A stretch of 64,000 bases of DNA from Rhizobium etli 8C-3 (GCF_001908375.1 NZ_CP017241.1:2855001-2919000); one strand, 5' to 3'. Shown: positions 42,850 to 51,624, numbered from the stretch's first letter. A program made the numbers and translations. The notes: generated by a model from the sequence alone, not told the origin.

Positions 42850-44190
42850 TTACTGCACCCGCAAAGGAGGATTGGCGGACGAAAGCATCGAACCGTCCAG
42901 GTTCTTGGAGACATTGTAGCGAACGTCCAGCACATCCCCCGGCTCGAGCTGAGCGCTATCTGGAACCGGAGCGGTGGTGCCAGAATCGCCGCCGCGGGTC
43001 AGCCAATATTCGAGCGGTTGCACGTCGACGGCCTGAAGGCTTTCGTAGCGCGAAACGGACGCGCCTGCGGCCTGCAGCAGCTGAACGGTCGTGGAGCGCT
43101 TCAACCGCACGTCTTCCAGCTCCGCTTCTGTTACCTGCAGTTCCTGCCCCACCTCTGTCTTGCGCTGACCCTTCAGGTTGAGGGCTTCGCGTTCGGTTTC
43201 GTTCAGCTTCTGCTTGGCCTGCATGGACGCGACGACCAGATCAAGCTTGTCGCTCTGCATATCGGCGACGATGCGTTCGAGGGAGGTCTTGCGGGAGGTG
43301 GTCAGGATCTTGGTGTCGACGAGTTTTGAGATGTCGCCAAGCTCATCCTGGGCGATCTGGACTTGCCTTTCCTGCGCCACCATCTTTTCGTCGAGCACAG
43401 TGATCTCGCTTCGCAAGAGCTTCATGAGATCTGCGGCAGATTCCAGCTGGTGCCGCAAGGCGTCGGCTCTTGCCGTAAACAGAGCGCTCTCGCTTTTCAG
43501 TATCTGGCCCACGACTGAACCTTCGGGGGCACCGGTCAGTTCCGGTGGAAAATCCACGGAAGGCTTGTCGTTGAGCTCGGCGATCAGCCTGGCGCGGCGG
43601 GCCATGAGCTGTTTTGCTTGAAGCTCGAGCCGGCTGAATTCCCCGGCATAGCGAATCTGCTCGGCGTCGGCATATTCGCCGGAGCGGTCATTGCGGCGTT
43701 CCCGCCCGCCAGCCAGGGCAAGCGCTTGCTTGACGGTCAGTCCTGGCCTGAATTCGAACTCGTTCGGCCGCTCGACGGCACCGGTGACGTAGACCATTGG
43801 GTATTTGGCGATCTCAACCGAGGCGATCGGAGCGGTCGCAAGCCCCGTCAGTTTTTTGATCCTGTCGCCGATCAGGAGCGCCGTCTCTTGCGTCGTCTTG
43901 CCGAGAACGGCAATCTCGCCGACCATCGGCATCGAGATATCGCCGCGCTGAGACACGGCATATTCGCCGTTGAGAGCGGTCCATTCCTTGTACTCGCCCG
44001 TTGAAGACACCCATTCCACCACCGAGACCTTCATCCTGGTCTGCGCTCGGATTCGGTAGCTGTCGTCTGCAGCATGGACGGCTTGTCCGGTGAAAGCGGT
44101 GCCAATGAGCCCTGCCGCCATGATGAAGCGGAGGACACGACGGGCGCCGGGCAATGCGGTTATTGAATTGCGTACGGCAGCAATGGGCAT
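42850..44190 (-). CDS. Polysaccharide export protein, ExoF/Wza-like
   Basis: 446 residues. Signal peptide (about 1-41, ...GTAFTGQAVHA-AD) without a lipobox cysteine, Poly_export domain (about 45-125: YRIRAQTRMKVSVVEWVSSTGEYKEWTALNGEYAVSQRGDISMPMVGEI), SLBB-like repeat (VYVTGAVERPNEFEFRPGLTVKQALALAGG), then a long alpha-helical region (about 185-385), and a C-terminal second export motif (LEPGDVLDVRY). This long-coil layout is that of rhizobial ExoF. It forms the periplasm/outer-membrane exit with the Wzc-like protein encoded 5 bases downstream. Confidence 0.9.
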   Translation of the reverse strand: MPIAAVRNSITALPGARRVLRFIMAAGLIGTAFTGQAVHAADDSYRIRAQTRMKVSVVEWVSSTGEYKEWTALNGEYAVSQRGDISMPMVGEIAVLGKTTQETALLIGDRIKKLTGLATAPIASVEIAKYPMVYVTGAVERPNEFEFRPGLTVKQALALAGGRERRNDRSGEYADAEQIRYAGEFSRLELQAKQLMARRARLIAELNDKPSVDFPPELTGAPEGSVVGQILKSESALFTARADALRHQLESAADLMKLLRSEITVLDEKMVAQERQVQIAQDELGDISKLVDTKILTTSRKTSLERIVADMQSDKLDLVVASMQAKQKLNETEREALNLKGQRKTEVGQELQVTEAELEDVRLKRSTTVQLLQAAGASVSRYESLQAVDVQPLEYWLTRGGDSGTTAPVPDSAQLEPGDVLDVRYNVSKNLDGSMLSSANPPLRVQ

Positions 44191-44493
44191 GGCGCGACCT
44201 TGTTCTCCTCGTCATTCTGCAGCGAGCAAACCGCTGAACGACGATGATGCGCCTAATGCAATTCGAGTAAATCCACCGCGAGGCAGCCTGCTTTAGTCCA
44301 ATCTGGGGAAGACGGAGTAGAAAACCGCCGTCCGCTTCCTCCAGTTGCAGTAATTTCGGCCCAGTGTCCGCTCCACATAGGTCTTTCGGCCGTGGCTCTA
44401 CACCGTTTTAAGGCCGTAGCAGACCAATCTAAGCGCTGTGGAATGCCCTCCGCTTCAACGATGATGGCCAGACTGGTTGGCGAGGGAGACATC
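44191..44493. other. 303-bp divergent promoter region
   Basis: Separates the export gene (minus) from a GT4 gene (plus). No gene or clear operator seen; expected to contain both promoters. Confidence 0.4.
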
Positions 44494-45684
44494 ATGCGTG
44501 TCGCAATTGTTCATTACTGGCTGGTTTCGATGCGCGGCGGCGAGAAGGTCGTCGAGGCCCTCTGCGACATGTTCCCAGACGCCGACATCTTCACGCTCGT
44601 TTACGATGAAAGCCGAGTTTCCGAAAAAATAAGGGGACATATCGTCAAGACGTCGTTTCTGCAGCGCTTGCCGGGTGCCGTCAGGCACTATCAGTCGCTG
44701 CTTCCGCTGATGCCGTTCGCGCTCGAAAGCCTGGATCTCAGCGGATACGACCTCATCATCTCGAGCGAATCCGGCCCTGCCAAAGGCATCATTGCTCCGC
44801 CGCATTCGACACATGTCTGCTACTGCCATTCGCCGATGCGCTATATCTGGGATCATTATCACGTCTATCGTTCGCATGCCGGCCTCGCTTCCAGAATAAT
44901 GCTTCCGGTGCTCGCCCCGCTTCTGCGGTCCTGGGATGTCAGCACCAGCATGCGCGTCGACCGTTTCGTCGCGAACTCGCACCATGTAAAAGCGCGCATC
45001 GGCAAGTATTACGGACGCTCCGCCACGGTCGTCTATCCGCCGGTGGCAGTCGAGGATTATTCGCCCTCGGAGACCATCGAGGACTTCTATCTCTGCGCCG
45101 GGCAGCTCGTCTCCTACAAGCGGGTCGATCTTGCCGTGCGGGCCTTTTCCAAGATGGGGCGCAATCTCGTCGTCATCGGCGAAGGCAAGGAGCTTGCCAT
45201 GCTGAAGTCGATCGCCGGGCCGACAGTGAAATTCCTCGGGCGTGTGCCCTTTTCGGTTCTCAAGGAAAAACTCGCCCGATGCCGCGCCCTGATATTCCCC
45301 GGGGAGGAGGATTTCGGCCTTGTCCCGGTGGAAGCCATGGCGAGCGGCCGACCGGTCATCGCTTTTGGCAGTGGCGGAGCGCTTGAAACGGTCGTGCCGG
45401 GAGAAACCGGCCTCCTATTTTACGAGCAGAACGTTGAAGCCATCGTCGATGCAGTGCGGTCGTTCGAGGAACATGCCGAGGATTTCGACCCCGAAACCAT
45501 TCGCACGCATGCAGCGCGGTTCAGCACCAGGAATTTCAAGTTCGGCATGGACTCAATCATCCAGGAGGAACTTCGCGCGAGAAGAAGTAGCGCGCTTGCT
45601 GCGGTCTCCCATGCAGAGACCCGCCGCTTTCCTCTGGATAGCGTCTTCCCGGTTCCCCCGCCTGGAACTGATATCGTCCACTAA
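44494..45684 (+). CDS. GT4-family glycosyltransferase
   Basis: 396 residues beginning MRVAIVHYWLVSMRGGEKVVEALCDMFPDADIFTLV, a start shared with mannosyl/rhamnosyl transferases of exopolysaccharide loci. Later blocks: CYCHSPMRYIWDHYH, VANSHHVKARIGKYYGR, and the GT4 donor site FLGRVPFSVLKEKLARCRALIFPGEEDFGLVPVEAMASGRPVIAFGSGGALE. It acts in the cytoplasm on the lipid-linked repeat. The start at 44494 has GAGGGAG just upstream; the longer frame from 44392 lacks one. Confidence 0.92.
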   Translation: MRVAIVHYWLVSMRGGEKVVEALCDMFPDADIFTLVYDESRVSEKIRGHIVKTSFLQRLPGAVRHYQSLLPLMPFALESLDLSGYDLIISSESGPAKGIIAPPHSTHVCYCHSPMRYIWDHYHVYRSHAGLASRIMLPVLAPLLRSWDVSTSMRVDRFVANSHHVKARIGKYYGRSATVVYPPVAVEDYSPSETIEDFYLCAGQLVSYKRVDLAVRAFSKMGRNLVVIGEGKELAMLKSIAGPTVKFLGRVPFSVLKEKLARCRALIFPGEEDFGLVPVEAMASGRPVIAFGSGGALETVVPGETGLLFYEQNVEAIVDAVRSFEEHAEDFDPETIRTHAARFSTRNFKFGMDSIIQEELRARRSSALAAVSHAETRRFPLDSVFPVPPPGTDIVH

Positions 45685-45735
45685 TGGAGCGTCGGCGCAG
45701 AGGGCGCCACGACTTTCGTATGCGTCGCGAGGAAA

Positions 45736-46779
45736 TCACACCTTCAGTTCGCGCCGTTCACGCTCGGTGATCATGGCAAGATCAATCACCTTCTGCAGGT
45801 TGGCGGCATGGCGGAAGTTGGGGTCTGGTTGCACGCCGCTCATCACCGCTTTGGCAAAGCGCTGGTAGTTTGTTGGCACCGGAGCGACCTCGATGTCCCT
45901 CCAGGTCGCACTCTCGATGTTCTCGCCGAGGCAGCCGCGCAGCTGCGAGCCGTTCGGCCGGTGAATGACCTCGAGGCTGCCCCGTTCACCGTAGATGCGA
46001 AGCTTCAGCTCATTGAGATGGCCCGTCGCCCAGCGGGTCGCGTGAATGACGCCGAGCGCACCATTGGCGAAGTCGACAGACATCGTGAAGCTGTCGTTGG
46101 CATCGAGCAGATACTCGCCGATCTGGCCGCCTGGCGCCTTGTTGAAGGTCTTGAGCCGCGCAAAGACGTGGTCGATGTCGGTTGCCGCGCCATAGGCGGC
46201 GAAGTCGAGGATATGGATGCCGACATCGCCGAGCACACCGTTGGAACCGTGACCGGTCGAAAGCCGCCAGAGCCAAGTCGATTCCGTGCGCCAGTCCCCC
46301 CAGGCCCGCGACACCAGCCAGCTCTGCAGATAGGATGCTTCGACATGCTTGATGGTGCCGAGCTCGCCGGCAAGCACCATCTCGCGGGCGCGCTGCAGCG
46401 GCGCGACGTTGCGGTAGGTGAGGTTGACCATGTTGACGACACCGGCCGCTTCCGCCGCTTCCGTCATCTCCAAAGCCTTCGGATAGTTTTCCGCCAGCGG
46501 CTTTTCGCAAAGTACATGCTTGCCGGCAGCAATCAGCGCCATGGTCGTGGGGTGATGGATGCGGTCAGGCGTGACGTTCGTCGCAGCGTCGAAATCACCC
46601 CAGGCTATCGCGTCGTTCAATGTCAGGAAGCGTTTTTCGATGCCGAATTCATCGGCGAAGAGCTTCAGGCGATCTGGATCGGTATCGACCGCGCCGACGA
46701 CCTCGACACCATCCATGTGCGCGAAATGGCGCAACTGGTTCTTCGCCATTACGCCCGTACCAAGAACGAGTAGTCGCAT
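45736..46779 (-). CDS. Gfo/Idh/MocA-family oxidoreductase
   Basis: 347 residues. Rossmann N terminus MRLLVLGTGVMAKNQLRHFAHMDGVEVVGAVDTD, HVLCEKPLAENYPKALEM (the EKP motif carrying the catalytic lysine), and a C-terminal alpha/beta domain with DVGIHILDFAAYGA (Asp/His pair). It oxidises or reduces a sugar or cyclitol with NAD(P). Its place at the edge of the polysaccharide locus could mean nucleotide-sugar or inositol supply, but it may be unrelated. Start chosen at 46779, where GAGGAAG is six bases upstream. Confidence 0.88.
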   Translation of the reverse strand: MRLLVLGTGVMAKNQLRHFAHMDGVEVVGAVDTDPDRLKLFADEFGIEKRFLTLNDAIAWGDFDAATNVTPDRIHHPTTMALIAAGKHVLCEKPLAENYPKALEMTEAAEAAGVVNMVNLTYRNVAPLQRAREMVLAGELGTIKHVEASYLQSWLVSRAWGDWRTESTWLWRLSTGHGSNGVLGDVGIHILDFAAYGAATDIDHVFARLKTFNKAPGGQIGEYLLDANDSFTMSVDFANGALGVIHATRWATGHLNELKLRIYGERGSLEVIHRPNGSQLRGCLGENIESATWRDIEVAPVPTNYQRFAKAVMSGVQPDPNFRHAANLQKVIDLAMITERERRELKV

Positions 46780-46968
46780 GAATGCTTCCTCAGCAGTGAG
46801 CGGCTTGGCCGTTCGGTGCGGTTTCGGGCCGCGCTTTTCAATCGGCTCCTGTGCCTTCCTTACCGGCTCATTTGGGGCATTCGCGATGCTCGTCAACGCA
46901 CCCGGCACACAGACCTATTGGCACCCCTCCTCCAAAACACGGCAATGAGCGAAGAAAGTCCAGAGAAA

Positions 46969-47310
46969 TCAATGAGAAATGGACTTCGAAAAGATGTTGA
47001 CGACCAAAACGCCGGTAATGATCAACCCAAGCCCGATCACGGCGGGAAGATCGAGCCGCTGCTTGAAATAGACAAACCCGACCACCGAAATCAGCACTAT
47101 CCCCAATGCGCTCCAGATCGCATAGGCAATACCGACCGGTATCACCTTCAAAGTGAGCGACAGGACGTAGAAGGCAGCCGTGTAGCAGACGACGAGAAGT
47201 ACGCTTGGCCAGAAACGCGTGAGCTGCTGCGAAAGCTGCAGCGCGGTCGTGCCGATCACTTCCAGTACGATTGCGGCGAAAAGCAGCGCGTAGACGGCAG
47301 CCGGGCTCAT
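46969..47310 (-). CDS. Small multidrug resistance (SMR) efflux protein
   Basis: 113 residues, four membrane helices. The first helix carries the essential Glu in AAIVLEVIGTTALQLS, then VIPVGIAYAIWSALGIVLISVVGFVYFKQRLD in helices 3-4, all typical of the EmrE/QacE type. It works as a dimer exchanging protons for cationic compounds. Start at 47310 (AAGGA upstream). It is the second gene after tetR (19-bp gap) and shares its promoter. Confidence 0.92.
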   Translation of the reverse strand: MSPAAVYALLFAAIVLEVIGTTALQLSQQLTRFWPSVLLVVCYTAAFYVLSLTLKVIPVGIAYAIWSALGIVLISVVGFVYFKQRLDLPAVIGLGLIITGVLVVNIFSKSISH

Positions 47311-47329
47311 GGTTCTGTCCTTTGAAAAA

Positions 47330-47893
47330 TTAGCGCTTGGTAAGTTCAGTAAGCCGGCCAATCAGCGCGCTGCGTTCGGCAGTACCGATCAAGTGGCTCT
47401 CGGTCGCGTCGGCAAGCCAGAGACCATCGGCAGCAAAGCGCACGATCTGAGCGTCGATCGACGAGTCGGTGCCGACATATTCGTCGGCCCGCTTCCGTAC
47501 CCATTCCCGCCAACGCTGGCGCAGTCGCGGCTCGGCCAGCATTGCAATCGTCACCTGCGTCCAGTGACGGGAGTCATCCGTCCTTTTCTTGATGTCGGCG
47601 CATACGAAAAGATAGGCGCGCGTGAAGCGCCCGTGCGACACCGGATCGGCCCGCATCAGTTCCTCGAGCTCTTGATCGAAACGTTCGAGCAGACTGTCGA
47701 ACAACGCATCCAGCAGCGCATTCTTGGTCGGGAAATGGTGCAGCAAGCCGCCCTTGCTGATGCCCGATGCGCCGGAGACGGCATCAAGCGTCACGGACGC
47801 CATGCCCTGCTCCGTCGCAAGGCGTGCGGCGACATCCAGCAATTGCCGGCGCACGAGAACGGGCTGTTTCTTGCGATGATGAGCAGTTGACAT
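47330..47893 (-). CDS. TetR-family repressor of the SMR pump
   Basis: 187 residues. HTH at about 15-60 (RRQLLDVAARLATEQGMASVTLDAVSGASGISKGGLLHHFPTKNALLDALFD); the C-terminal ligand domain is of the TetR_C subgroup common with efflux genes. Probably autorepresses the tetR-SMR operon through the palindrome upstream. Confidence 0.88.
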   Translation of the reverse strand: MSTAHHRKKQPVLVRRQLLDVAARLATEQGMASVTLDAVSGASGISKGGLLHHFPTKNALLDALFDSLLERFDQELEELMRADPVSHGRFTRAYLFVCADIKKRTDDSRHWTQVTIAMLAEPRLRQRWREWVRKRADEYVGTDSSIDAQIVRFAADGLWLADATESHLIGTAERSALIGRLTELTKR

Positions 47894-47905
47894 GTTGTCC
47901 TAAAA

Positions 47906-47930
47906 ATACCGTCTGGACGGTTTTGTCAAT
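47906..47930 (-). promoter_or_regulatory. TetR operator within the tetR-SMR promoter
   Basis: Perfect palindrome ACCGTC-TG-GACGGT (47908-47921) directly after TTGACA (minus strand, 47929-47924) and before TATTTT, so a bound repressor would sit between -35 and -10. AGGA precedes the tetR ATG. Confidence 0.7.
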
Positions 47931-48040
47931 CAGAATCTGCGTTCTGACCCTGCTGGGTGAAATGCCGCGGACCGTCGCAACCGGTTGCGATCAGGGCAGT
48001 GGAAGTGCATTAAGAAGCGGAGTTCAGGAGGCGGAATTTG

Positions 48041-48439
48041 ATGGAAGAGGCAATCACGCTTTATCAGGCGATCGGCGGAGATCTCACGGTGAGGGCGCTG
48101 ACGCAGCGTTTCTACGAGCTGATGGACTCGCTGCCCGAAGCAAGGCGCGTCCGCGCGGTCCATCCGCCAAGTCTCGAAGGCAGCGCGGAGAAATTTTACG
48201 AATATCTGACCGGCTACCTCGGCGGTCCGCCACTGTATACCGACAAACGCGGCCACCCGCGACTGCGCAGCCGCCATTTCGCCGCCGCGATCGGCCCGGT
48301 CGAGCGTGACGAGTGGCTGCTCTGCTTTCGACGTGCAATGGACGAGACGATTGTTAACGAGAAGCTGCGTGAGATCATCTGGCCGCCGATCAAACGGCTG
48401 GCGTTTCACATGCAGAACAGGGAGCAGGTCCAACCATGA
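48041..48439 (+). CDS. Group II truncated haemoglobin
   Basis: 132 residues. Truncated globin: LYQAIGGDLTVRALTQRFYELMD at the start, proximal histidine in RSRHFAAAI, Trp in RDEWLLCFRRAM (TrpG8 of group II). Such proteins bind O2/NO in the cytoplasm. AGGAGG lies upstream of ATG 48041. Overlaps the DUF423 gene by 4 bases. Confidence 0.88.
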   Translation: MEEAITLYQAIGGDLTVRALTQRFYELMDSLPEARRVRAVHPPSLEGSAEKFYEYLTGYLGGPPLYTDKRGHPRLRSRHFAAAIGPVERDEWLLCFRRAMDETIVNEKLREIIWPPIKRLAFHMQNREQVQP

Positions 48440-48813
48440 TCTCGAACACGCGTGCCGCACCGCTATTCTTCGTCTTTGCCGGTCTCTTCGGCGCGGCAGG
48501 CGTGGCACTTGCAGCCGTAGCGGCGCACGGCGGCGGTGAAGCCGCGCTCGCAGCCTCCGCCTCCGCAATGTGCCTGGCACATGCCCCTGCCCTGCTCGGT
48601 CTGGCAATCGGTCTTGAGAAGATCAAAACCGCCCGTCTGGCCGGTTTTCTGATCATCGGTGGCACACTGCTCTTTGCCGGCGATCTCGTGATGGTGCGTT
48701 TTACGGGGATCGGGCTATTCCCCTTTGCCGCGCCAGCTGGCGGCTGGGCAATGATGCTCGGCTGGCTGGCGATCGCCGCCGGCGGCCTGATGCGCAGCAA
48801 ACCACAAGCTTAG
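48436..48813 (+). CDS. DUF423 family membrane protein
   Basis: 125 residues, about four membrane helices (PLFFVFAGLFGAAGVALAAVAAHG at the N terminus, GTLLFAGDLVMVRFTGIGLFPFAAPAGGWAMMLGWLAIAAGG at the C terminus), the YwdK/YgdD-type DUF423 pattern. Function unknown. It starts in an ATGA overlap with the haemoglobin gene and its last 4 bases overlap the end of the convergent VOC gene. Confidence 0.8.
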   Translation: MISNTRAAPLFFVFAGLFGAAGVALAAVAAHGGGEAALAASASAMCLAHAPALLGLAIGLEKIKTARLAGFLIIGGTLLFAGDLVMVRFTGIGLFPFAAPAGGWAMMLGWLAIAAGGLMRSKPQA

Positions 48814-49175
48814 CGCTGCGGCACGCGGCCGAAGCGCAGCAAGTTGCCGTGCGGATCATGGATGTAGAATTCCTCCATGTTCCAGGGCCGCACTTGCATA
48901 TCCGTCAGATGCCTTACGCCCCTTGCGCTATATTCCGCGTGGAGGGCCGCAATGCGTCCGCCGCGCAGATAGATCGACGTCTTCTCCGGCAGGCTGGCAT
49001 CGTTGGTGCGCCAGAAATGCAGCTCCATCTGGTCGCGCCTCACGATCAGATAATCAGGCGTTTGGTGCACGATCTGCGCAAAGCCGAGTTCGTCACGATA
49101 AAAGGCAAGCGTCTCGTCGATATCGAGCGAGGGCAGGACCGGCAGAACTTCGATACGGTCCGGATCGCCGCTCAT
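48810..49175 (-). CDS. VOC/glyoxalase-fold (bleomycin resistance-like) protein
   Basis: 121 residues with the paired beta-alpha-beta-beta-beta modules: VLPVLPSLDIDETLAFYRDELGFAQIV...DYLIVRRDQMELHFWR and the closing FYIHDPHGNLLRFGRVPQ. This subgroup resembles bleomycin-binding proteins. It is the last gene of a four-gene operon beginning at 50173 that also encodes a heme monooxygenase, with an ATGA overlap to it; the iron box upstream implies iron-dependent expression. Confidence 0.85.
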   Translation of the reverse strand: MSGDPDRIEVLPVLPSLDIDETLAFYRDELGFAQIVHQTPDYLIVRRDQMELHFWRTNDASLPEKTSIYLRGGRIAALHAEYSARGVRHLTDMQVRPWNMEEFYIHDPHGNLLRFGRVPQR

Positions 49176-49486
49176 ATGCCGTCCACGACATTGAAACCTT
49201 CGAATACCGGCGGCCCCTTGTACATGACCTTATGGTTACCCGCATTGCGGTGCGCCGTGCGGAAATTCTCGGATTTCGTCCAGTTCTGGAAATCCTCTTC
49301 GCTCTGCCAGAGCGTGTGCGAGGAGAAAAGCGTATAGCCCTCCTCGGCATCCGTCGTGCCTCGCAGCAGGCGGAACTCGACGAAGCCGGGCACCTGCGCA
49401 AGACTGGAGTCGCGGTTGCGCCAGACGTTTTCGAAATCCGCCTCGGCGCCAGTTGCGACCTTGAAGCGGTTCATCGCAATATACAT
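49172..49486 (-). CDS. IsdG/HmuQ-type heme-degrading monooxygenase
   Basis: 104 residues of the ABM ferredoxin-like fold. The start MYIAMNRFKVATGAEADFENVWRNRD has Asn6; Trp69 (FQNWTKS) and His79 (FRTAHRNA) complete the Asn-Trp-His triad of IsdG-type enzymes, which open the heme ring to release iron. Rhizobial/bradyrhizobial relatives are HmuQ/HmuD. Neighbouring hmu genes and the iron box make heme iron recovery the likely role. The longer frame (to 49579) has no support. Confidence 0.85.
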   Translation of the reverse strand: MYIAMNRFKVATGAEADFENVWRNRDSSLAQVPGFVEFRLLRGTTDAEEGYTLFSSHTLWQSEEDFQNWTKSENFRTAHRNAGNHKVMYKGPPVFEGFNVVDGI

Positions 49487-49496
49487 CGCCAGTTCC

Positions 49497-49763
49497 TCAC
49501 ACCTTCTTGCCGTCCGCGCGGGCGTGCGGGAAAGCAACGACATTATTGCCGTTTGCCGCCTCGCGGCCAAGCGCTGCATCGGTCTTTTCTCCGGGCATGC
49601 GCGCTTCCCAGACAGGAAACTCCATCACGTTCGCATAAAGCTGCTGGCGCTCGGCATTTTTCACGAGGAGATCGTAGAGCTCGGGCACGAGGCCGTCGCC
49701 GTTCTGGGCGGCGAGCTTGTGCAGGCCGATCATCATGAGCCCTTCAGGGCGTTGGTCTTTCAT
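49497..49763 (-). CDS. Conserved hypothetical protein in iron-regulated operon
   Basis: 88 residues, soluble, no recognised domain. The segment MIGLHKLAAQNGDGLVPELYDLLVKNAERQQLYANVMEFPVWEARMPG looks helical. It overlaps the DUF2325 stop by 4 bases and lies 10 bases before the heme monooxygenase gene, so it belongs to the same operon. Function unknown. Confidence 0.7.
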   Translation of the reverse strand: MKDQRPEGLMMIGLHKLAAQNGDGLVPELYDLLVKNAERQQLYANVMEFPVWEARMPGEKTDAALGREAANGNNVVAFPHARADGKKV

Positions 49764-50173
49764 CGGGAATTGTCTCGTTCGTTCATGGTCTGCAGCGCAC
49801 GCTCCAGGCTTGATTTGCTACCATTTCGCAGGGGAATGAAGGCCTTGCCGAACTTCTTGCAACCGGTCTTCACCCGCAGGCAGGCATCGTGGCTGATACA
49901 GTCGATAGGGCAGAACACGCAGTCGACGGAGGGCAGAACCGTATCGATCCGTGAGACCGCCTCTCGCAGTCCGCCGTCATGATGGATCAGTTCGGCGCCG
50001 AAGCTGCTCGCGATCTGGCGCAGATGGGCCACCTGGCAATCGCGGCCGCCGACATAGAGGAAACTGCGGCCATCCAGTCTCGATCCACCGGAAGATTGCT
50101 GCGTCGTCTGCGCTGCCACATCCGCGTTCACGCGGATTTCCCGGTTAGATCCCTTCCTAGCCTTCCGAGCCAT
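49760..50173 (-). CDS. DUF2325 domain protein
   Basis: 137 residues. A basic N terminus is followed by the DUF2325 domain (about 38-130): SFLYVGGRDCQVAHLRQIASSFGAELIHHDGGLREAVSRIDTVLPSVDCVFCPIDCISHDACLRVKTGCKKFGKAFIPL. Four conserved cysteines in this stretch (C-x2-C...C...C) suggest metal or redox involvement. First gene of the iron-box operon with a hypothetical protein, heme monooxygenase and VOC protein. Confidence 0.8.
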   Translation of the reverse strand: MARKARKGSNREIRVNADVAAQTTQQSSGGSRLDGRSFLYVGGRDCQVAHLRQIASSFGAELIHHDGGLREAVSRIDTVLPSVDCVFCPIDCISHDACLRVKTGCKKFGKAFIPLRNGSKSSLERALQTMNERDNSR

Positions 50174-50263
50174 TTATCACCCGTTCGCTCGTTAATCGTC
50201 ACACGATTCTAACGTGTGCGAACGGACCTTATTAAACCTGAGTTTTACAGTAAAGTATAAAGT

Positions 50264-50278
50264 TGACAGGTTTTGTCA
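50264..50278 (-). promoter_or_regulatory. RirA-type iron-responsive (IRO) box of the heme monooxygenase operon
   Basis: TGACAGGTTTTGTCA fits TGA-N9-TCA, the rhizobial IRO consensus, 91 bases before the DUF2325 start, with a TATACT-like -10 just downstream on the minus strand. Confidence 0.6.
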
Positions 50279-50282
50279 TATT

Positions 50283-51563
50283 TTACTGCCGGCCCGAGAT
50301 CTGCACGTCCTGCGTGAAGGTCCAGACCGGCTTGCCCCATTCAGAAGGCAGCGGCGGGAATGGCGAGGCACGGCGGACACCGGCCACAACTGCTTGATCC
50401 AGCTCGGGAATTCCCGAGCTACGCGCGACGGAAACAGACGTCAGCGAACCGTCGCCCCCGATCGTCAGGCGCACTCGGACACTTATCGCAGCGCTCATCC
50501 GCTTATATTCCGTGGGCACCTTGACGGTGCGGCGAATGCGCGACTGCACCTTGCCGGGGTAATTTGCAACGGCTGCACTTCCGGCACCGCCCGAGCTTCC
50601 GGCACTGCGCGAATTGTGGCTGGAGGCTGCCGTCTCGCTTCCATCGCTGGCCCCTCGCCTGGAATCCTGCTTGTTCTCGCCTTGAGAGCCGGCAACCTTC
50701 TTTTCCGTCTTCTTGGGCGGCTCCTTCTTTTCCACCGGCGCCGGCTTTTCAGCCTTCGGTTTGACTGTCGGTGCCGGTGCCTTTTCCGGCTGCACCGGCT
50801 CCGGCAGCGCTTCGGCGGCCTCGACCGGCTCGACGGGCTTCAATTCCTCCGGTGCATGCGTGGCCATCGGCTGGACGAGCGAGGTCTCAGCGGGAACGTT
50901 CGACGTCAGCACCTCAGGCTCTTCCGCGGTCACAGTCTGCGGGGAGACCCGCGTAACCTCCTGGACTGGCTCTACAGCCTCTGCCTGCGTCGGCTGCACC
51001 CTTTCCGGTGGAACCTCCGCCGGCTGGACTTCTGTCGGCTGAACCGTCTTCGGTTGCACCATCTCTGCAACCACGACTTCCGGCTGCGGCTCGACCTGCA
51101 GATCCGGATCGCCGGCAGAGGCCTGGTCGGCTTCCGAATCGCCTAGAATGACGACACTCACTGCCTCGCCTGCTTCCTCCTCCGGGTCGTGTGGCGTCAC
51201 GGCCAAGCCCATTGCCAGAGCCGTGACGAGGATGGCATGAAAGGCAAACGAGGTCAGGCAGGCGGTGGCTACGCGTCGCTTGCTCGGCTTCGGCTCGCTT
51301 GCCTGCTTTTCAAGGGCATCATGGTCCATCGGCGGCACGTCTGCCGCTCCTGTTTTGCGAGCCTGCGGATGTTCCGGAAAGGATTCGATGAGCGAGTGGC
51401 GCGCATAGTGGATGACGGCTTCTGCGGCGGGCTGGCGCTGCGCATGGCGCAGCTCGGGCAGTTCATGCCCGGGATGGATGCCCGGCATATTGTCGTTCAA
51501 GCCGTCAGCGTCCTGCTCCACGATGAAATCGTGTCGCAACCTGGATTTCGCTGGAATTGCCAT
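50283..51563 (-). CDS. tonB: TonB energy-transducing protein
   Basis: 426 residues: unusual N-terminal cytoplasmic extension (about 1-95), one membrane helix (VATACLTSFAFHAILVTALAMGLAV, about 97-121), a long Pro/Val/Glu-rich periplasmic spacer with VQPxEV repeats, a Lys-Pro segment (APTVKPKAEKPAPVEKKEPPKK), and a C-terminal TonB fold (YPGKVQSRIRRTVKVPTEYK...SVRVRLTIGGDGSLTSVSVARSSGIPELDQAVVAGVRRASPFPPLP). It transmits the proton-motive force to outer-membrane heme receptors. ExbB/ExbD are not in the window. An internal ATG at 51329 would remove 78 residues of the extension. Confidence 0.93.
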   Translation of the reverse strand: MAIPAKSRLRHDFIVEQDADGLNDNMPGIHPGHELPELRHAQRQPAAEAVIHYARHSLIESFPEHPQARKTGAADVPPMDHDALEKQASEPKPSKRRVATACLTSFAFHAILVTALAMGLAVTPHDPEEEAGEAVSVVILGDSEADQASAGDPDLQVEPQPEVVVAEMVQPKTVQPTEVQPAEVPPERVQPTQAEAVEPVQEVTRVSPQTVTAEEPEVLTSNVPAETSLVQPMATHAPEELKPVEPVEAAEALPEPVQPEKAPAPTVKPKAEKPAPVEKKEPPKKTEKKVAGSQGENKQDSRRGASDGSETAASSHNSRSAGSSGGAGSAAVANYPGKVQSRIRRTVKVPTEYKRMSAAISVRVRLTIGGDGSLTSVSVARSSGIPELDQAVVAGVRRASPFPPLPSEWGKPVWTFTQDVQISGRQ

Positions 51564-51624
51564 ATGCCTGCCCCGGCCCGGTTTGAAACTGAAGCCCGCC
51601 GGAGAGCGCCCCGGCGCAAATTGC

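Noticed and set aside
46969..47330. Guanidine riboswitch ahead of the SMR gene
   Set aside because: Only 19 bases separate tetR from the SMR gene, and none of the conserved riboswitch motifs appears; control is by the TetR palindrome.
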